Origin: Drouetiella sp036703255
GTDB lineage: Bacteria; Cyanobacteriota; Cyanobacteriia; Elainellales; Elainellaceae
Length of the DNA stretch: 64,000 bases
Assembly: GCA_036703255.1 (NCBI GenBank)
Contig: DATNPL010000181.1
Location: 1-64,000 of the forward strand
Direction of reading: 5' to 3'
In this document: piece by piece, positions 60,599-64,000 of the stretch
How positions within the stretch are numbered: the stretch's first letter is position 1
Layout: every line of letters starts with the position of its first letter
The notes under the pieces: generated by a model
What the model was told of the DNA's origin: nothing
What the model saw: only the letters and a program-made list of their open reading frames with translations
Databases searched by the model: none
Made by a program: the position numbers and the translations under genes

Positions 60599-61651
60599 CT
60601 ACACCCAAATTGCCTCTAAAATCGGCTCTGCCCCAAAGCGAATCACATCTGTGCAAGGCAGTCCGGTTTGCTGATGTGTCTGCGCGATCGCCTCTCTGGC
60701 CGCCTCTTCCGACAAATGAAACGTATTCAAGGCAATGCCTACAACCTTGGCCGGGGCAAAAGCGCCGCCTGCGGTCGCCACAGATTCATACATCTCGATC
60801 ACCTTGGACAAAGGCGGAATGGTCACATGCTCAAAGTTTTGAATATGGGTCTGTCCGGCTCGATGCACTAGCACCAGATGGGTCGGCTGACTACCGCGCA
60901 TCAGTGGCAAGGTGGCCGTAGAAGCAGGGTTAATGAAAGAACCTTGACCTTCAACAAATAAAACATCGGCATTGCTGCTATCCTGTCCGCCATGCCGCAA
61001 AACAATTTGCTCAACGGCCCCGGCTGCAAAGTCGATGCGCACGGCATCTAGGGCGACGCCATCATGCCCCAGCATCAAACCCGTTTGCCCCGTTGCCAGA
61101 AACCGCGATCGCCACCCCCTCGCCAGCGCAGCCTGATGTAGCTCTAAGCTTGTAGACATTTTGCCGACGCTCATATCCGTGCCGATCGTTAGCACCCGCT
61201 GACAGGAGAGCAAGCGTGCTTGCCCAGAGCCGACTTTTAATCCAGGTGGCTCTTGCCGCACATCCCAAATCCAGCGATCGGGTTTCAGGAGCGCCATCAG
61301 CTCAGGATCGGTAGCCATCGGCGTGTGCAGCCCATTGATTACAGACAGTCCCGCAGCGACGCCTTGGGCAACTTCTTGCCGCCAGACCTCCGGCAACGCT
61401 CCCCCTGAAGGAGCAATGCCAATGGCCAAAACATCAGGCTGATAGGGCAGAGCCTCTAGCACCGAGGCAACAATCGGCGCTGCTCGGTCAATGCCCGTTA
61501 GAGCCGCGAGAGACTGCCCTACAGATTGTTGATCAATCACCGCCACAATCGGATTGTCGCTATAGCGCAGGAGTGAAATTCCCGTTTTGCCCTTGCTGCC
61601 CTGAATACCTTCATGCATGAGAAGAGCAAGGCGATCGCTAGGCTTGAGCAT
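60599..61651 (-). CDS. DUF1611 / DgcN-like protein
   Basis: The 350-residue protein has an N-terminal Rossmann-like part and a P-loop-like GTDMSVGKMSTSLEL segment (~163), typical of DUF1611. DgcN of this family is proposed to N-acetylate D-glutamate, with the partner epimerase DgcA acting next. The downstream half includes FVEGQGSFINPAS and HRAGQTHIQNFEH. It overlaps the neighbouring epimerase gene by 14 bases, so the two are co-expressed. Confidence 0.85.
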   Translation of the reverse strand: MLKPSDRLALLMHEGIQGSKGKTGISLLRYSDNPIVAVIDQQSVGQSLAALTGIDRAAPIVASVLEALPYQPDVLAIGIAPSGGALPEVWRQEVAQGVAAGLSVINGLHTPMATDPELMALLKPDRWIWDVRQEPPGLKVGSGQARLLSCQRVLTIGTDMSVGKMSTSLELHQAALARGWRSRFLATGQTGLMLGHDGVALDAVRIDFAAGAVEQIVLRHGGQDSSNADVLFVEGQGSFINPASTATLPLMRGSQPTHLVLVHRAGQTHIQNFEHVTIPPLSKVIEMYESVATAGGAFAPAKVVGIALNTFHLSEEAAREAIAQTHQQTGLPCTDVIRFGAEPILEAIWV

Positions 61652-62687
61652 GCTGCACCCCTAATCCAGGTAAATCATTCGGGATCAAACAACCGTCTTG
61701 GAGGGCTGCACCCACAAACGGATCGTCGCGCAAATTCAGGTGGCTGTCTAGATCCAGATGATCGGCTAAGGGGGCTAGCTGTGCGGCGGCGGTGTTGGCT
61801 AGGGCACTGTCAGAATAGCAGCCATACATGATTTGCAATCCATAGCCCTGAGCCATGTGAATCATCCGCATTGCCTCGGTCAAGCCACCCGACTTCATCA
61901 GCTTGATGTTGATCCCATGCACGCGATCGCTCAAGGTGGGAATGTCGCGGCTGTTAAAACAGCTTTCATCGACAAAAATGGGCAGAGGCGATTGCTGGTA
62001 GAGCTGCGGCAAATCCTCTTCCTGACCTTCGGGCAAGGGTTGTTCGATGTAAGTCACGCCTTGATCCGCCAACCAATGACTCATGGCGATCGCCGCTTCT
62101 ACCGTCCAGCCGCCGTTGGCATCGACACTAAACTTGGCATTTGCGGGTGCCACCGCCTGCACTCCCTTCAGCATGGCGCGATCGGCCTCCACCCCAGCCG
62201 GACTGCCTAGCTTCACCTTTACGGCTTTCACGCTGACGAGATCTAGCCAGCTCAGCATCCGCTGTTTTGCGGCTTCTGGCGTGCCAATGCCAATGGTGAC
62301 AGAGGTGGGCACGATGCGATCGCGATCGAGTCCCCAGAGCTTCCAGAGCGGTAGACCCACCCGCTTGCCCACCCAGTCATGCAGCGCCAAATCCAGAGCC
62401 GTCCAGACCGAGGAGGGCAGGTGTAAATCCTGGAGCAGAAAGTCGATTTTTTGGCGATCGTAGGGCGTGACGTTCTTCAGCAGAGGGGCGATCGCCTGGA
62501 ACTTTGCCAGAATTACCTCTGTCGTTTGGCGAGAGCCACCTACAGAAAAAGGAGAAGCTTCCCCCCAGCCCTCAATGCCATCCTGCGCTACCCGCAGCCA
62601 AATATTCGTGGTTTGAGCTGTCGTGCCTCGGCTAATCGTCAGCGGGACGCGCTTGTGAACTGTAAAGGTTTCAACCTGAATTTGCAT
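61638..62687 (-). CDS. Dipeptide epimerase / DgcA-like racemase
   Basis: A 349-residue enolase-superfamily enzyme of the muconate lactonizing type. Catalytic signatures are the KxK lysines in VKAVKVKLG, metal ligands in DANGGW, EQPL and DESC, and the INIKLMKSGG lysine. Candidate reactions are L-Ala-D/L-Glu epimerisation or N-acetyl-glutamate racemisation, given the DUF1611 partner. It is first of the two-gene operon. Confidence 0.9.
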   Translation of the reverse strand: MQIQVETFTVHKRVPLTISRGTTAQTTNIWLRVAQDGIEGWGEASPFSVGGSRQTTEVILAKFQAIAPLLKNVTPYDRQKIDFLLQDLHLPSSVWTALDLALHDWVGKRVGLPLWKLWGLDRDRIVPTSVTIGIGTPEAAKQRMLSWLDLVSVKAVKVKLGSPAGVEADRAMLKGVQAVAPANAKFSVDANGGWTVEAAIAMSHWLADQGVTYIEQPLPEGQEEDLPQLYQQSPLPIFVDESCFNSRDIPTLSDRVHGINIKLMKSGGLTEAMRMIHMAQGYGLQIMYGCYSDSALANTAAAQLAPLADHLDLDSHLNLRDDPFVGAALQDGCLIPNDLPGLGVQHAQA

Positions 62688-62790
62688 GAGCTGGGTCTAG
62701 TGCATTTGCGCGTTACAGACATGATATTATTCCTTTCTGCACTTCATGAACTGTCATTACAGAGGTCTTTAGCCTAAGCATCCTAGCGCT

Positions 62791-64000
62791 ATGCCTTTTA
62801 CAAGTCAGATCTCTACTCCCCCACCTAAGCGCATGTTTGTCCAGACGAGCCAACTAGAAAAGTGGAGAAATCGAAATCTTTACTACTACCAAGATTTAGA
62901 AAAGCTCTGCCAATTCTTAATTCAACCTGGCTCCAAAGTTCTAGAGTTGGGTTCGGGATTGGGTTATTTGCTAGAGGCCGTACAGCCCGCTTACGGATTA
63001 GGCGTCGATATTAGCGAATTTGCCGTTGAGAAATCTCGAGAAAGGTTTCCCAACTTAGACTTTCTGATTGAAGATGCAGAAGAAATCCATCTCAATCAAA
63101 TATTCGACTACATTATTCTGGCAAACACGATCAGCTATATTCAGAACGTTCAAAGAGCGCTTCAGAATATGCAGAAGTGCTGCCATCCTTCTACGCAAGT
63201 CATTCTCACCTATCACAATCCGGCTTGGGAACCTATTCTCAACCTCGCCACCAGCATTGGTCAACGGATGCCGTTGCCCGACCTCAACTGGCTGAGTTTT
63301 GAAGATGTCGAGAACTTGCTCAATCTGTCAGGGTTTGAAGTGGTGTACCACGGCAAGCGGCTGCTGTTCCCCAAACGGTTGCCGATCGCTTCCTGGTTTT
63401 TCAATCGAGTGCTTGCGCCGCTGCCGCTGCTGAATCGGCTTTGTCTCAATGAGTATGTCATTGCTCGGCCTCAGCCCGGTAATGCCAGCTTTCAAGCACA
63501 GGTGCAAACCCTAACTTGCTCAGTCATTGTCCCCGCTCGCAATGAGGCGGGCAATATCGAGAATGCCATTCTGCGGATGCCGCAGTTAGGTCGCCATACT
63601 GAGATTATCTTTATCGAAGGCCATTCTAAAGATGGCACCTGGGACGAAATCCAGCGAGTGCAGGCAAAATATGCCGATCAGTGGGATATCAAGATCGCGC
63701 AGCAGACGGGCAAAGGCAAAGGCAATGCCGTCCGTCAAGGGTTCGAGATGGCAACGGGTGATGTGTTCATCATCCTGGACTCTGATTTGACCGTGCGCCC
63801 CGAAGATTTAATCTATTTCTTTGAAGCGATCGCTTCTGGCTACTGCGAGATGGCAAATGGCTGTCGGCTAATTTATCCCGTCAGCAAGATTGAGATGCCG
63901 CTGCTCAACCGTATGGCCAATCGATTCTTTGCTTGGCTTTTATCCTATCTACTCAACACCCGCATCAAAGACTCTCTGTGTGGCACAAAGGCTATTTCAA
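62791..64000 (+). CDS. Methyltransferase-glycosyltransferase 2 fusion (partial)
   Basis: An open frame of 403 codons starts at ATG 62791 and is cut by the window end. Residues ~30-200 are a class I SAM methyltransferase (VLELGSGLGYL at ~50-60). From ~240 a GT-A glycosyltransferase of family 2 begins (CSVIVPARNEAGNIENAI; DSDLTV near 329; GKGKGNAVRQGFEMATGD). The second half resembles dolichol-phosphate-mannose/polyprenol sugar transferases. The two domains in one chain suggest action on a lipid-linked or surface glycan. The C-terminus, possibly with membrane helices, is not seen. Confidence 0.88.
   Translation, partial: MPFTSQISTPPPKRMFVQTSQLEKWRNRNLYYYQDLEKLCQFLIQPGSKVLELGSGLGYLLEAVQPAYGLGVDISEFAVEKSRERFPNLDFLIEDAEEIHLNQIFDYIILANTISYIQNVQRALQNMQKCCHPSTQVILTYHNPAWEPILNLATSIGQRMPLPDLNWLSFEDVENLLNLSGFEVVYHGKRLLFPKRLPIASWFFNRVLAPLPLLNRLCLNEYVIARPQPGNASFQAQVQTLTCSVIVPARNEAGNIENAILRMPQLGRHTEIIFIEGHSKDGTWDEIQRVQAKYADQWDIKIAQQTGKGKGNAVRQGFEMATGDVFIILDSDLTVRPEDLIYFFEAIASGYCEMANGCRLIYPVSKIEMPLLNRMANRFFAWLLSYLLNTRIKDSLCGTKAIS

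Overview
The window comes from a cyanobacterial chromosome. The signs are a phycocyanin operon with its bilin lyases, phycoerythrobilin reductases, a phycobilisome linker, a CphA2-type cyanophycin enzyme, the split three-gene proton-pumping transhydrogenase, and very frequent GCGATCGC-type (HIP1-like) octamers. Enzymes for phycoerythrobilin next to a linker-less cpcBA-cpcEF operon recall filamentous strains that make both phycocyanin and phycoerythrin. A Leptolyngbya/Oculatella-like relative is plausible, but this is inference. No rRNA, tRNA, transposase, prophage or CRISPR array was recognised.

Layout. 0-3 kb: transhydrogenase operon pntAA-pntAB-pntB (minus). 4-9 kb: CphA2-like synthetase, a lone phycobilisome linker, a small secreted protein, and a TerB-like/CbbX-like AAA ATPase. 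9-13 kb: two convergent osmolyte-type ABC permeases without ATPase or binding protein, then a circularly permuted ATP-grasp/alpha-E protein pair. 13-21 kb: RTX-repeat protein, M42 peptidase, a conserved small protein, and a large membrane-anchored protein (PstS-like domain, two DUF4912-like domains and a C-terminal domain that also exists alone in the gene just upstream). 21-28 kb: a HTH protein, a U32 peptidase/RlhA-like protein and a Ski2-type helicase. 28-33.5 kb: a minus-strand pigment block pebA-pebB, cpcB-cpcA-cpcE-cpcF. 33.7-38.7 kb: two related histidine kinases without response regulators. 38.7-44.9 kb: cobalamin ring genes, cobL facing away from a B12 riboswitch that leads cobG-cobH-cobI-cbiG/cobJ. 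45-53 kb: an RCK-pore-RCK channel, an AT-rich sulfotransferase gene, purM, glgP, and a receiver-GGDEF protein. 53.6-58.5 kb: small operon of a coiled-coil protein, a 2Fe-2S ferredoxin, a 70-aa protein and a DUF3326 protein, followed by a CPBP protease, an aldolase-family protein and a DUF2996 protein. 58.6-64 kb: thrC with a MoaD/ThiS-like carrier gene, a DgcN/DgcA-like pair, and a methyltransferase-glycosyltransferase fusion cut by the window end.

How genes work together. PebA and PebB turn biliverdin into phycoerythrobilin. CpcE/CpcF load phycocyanobilin onto Cys84 of CpcA. The cob genes form an oxygen-dependent corrin pathway (CobG) with a CbiG domain fused to CobJ, and the riboswitch should reduce expression when cobalamin is plentiful. 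The two kinases share almost the same HisKA/ATPase core and look like duplicates with different sensors.

The most unusual items are: (1) a family of about 110-130 bp non-coding elements with short terminal inverted repeats and two long internal hairpins, present as good and decayed copies in several intergenic gaps; (2) the PstS-like/DUF4912/novel-domain membrane protein with its stand-alone paralogous domain next door; (3) the ferredoxin-DUF3326 mini-operon; and (4) the thrC-sulfur-carrier pairing. Functional statements rest on motif recognition by eye; no database search was run.
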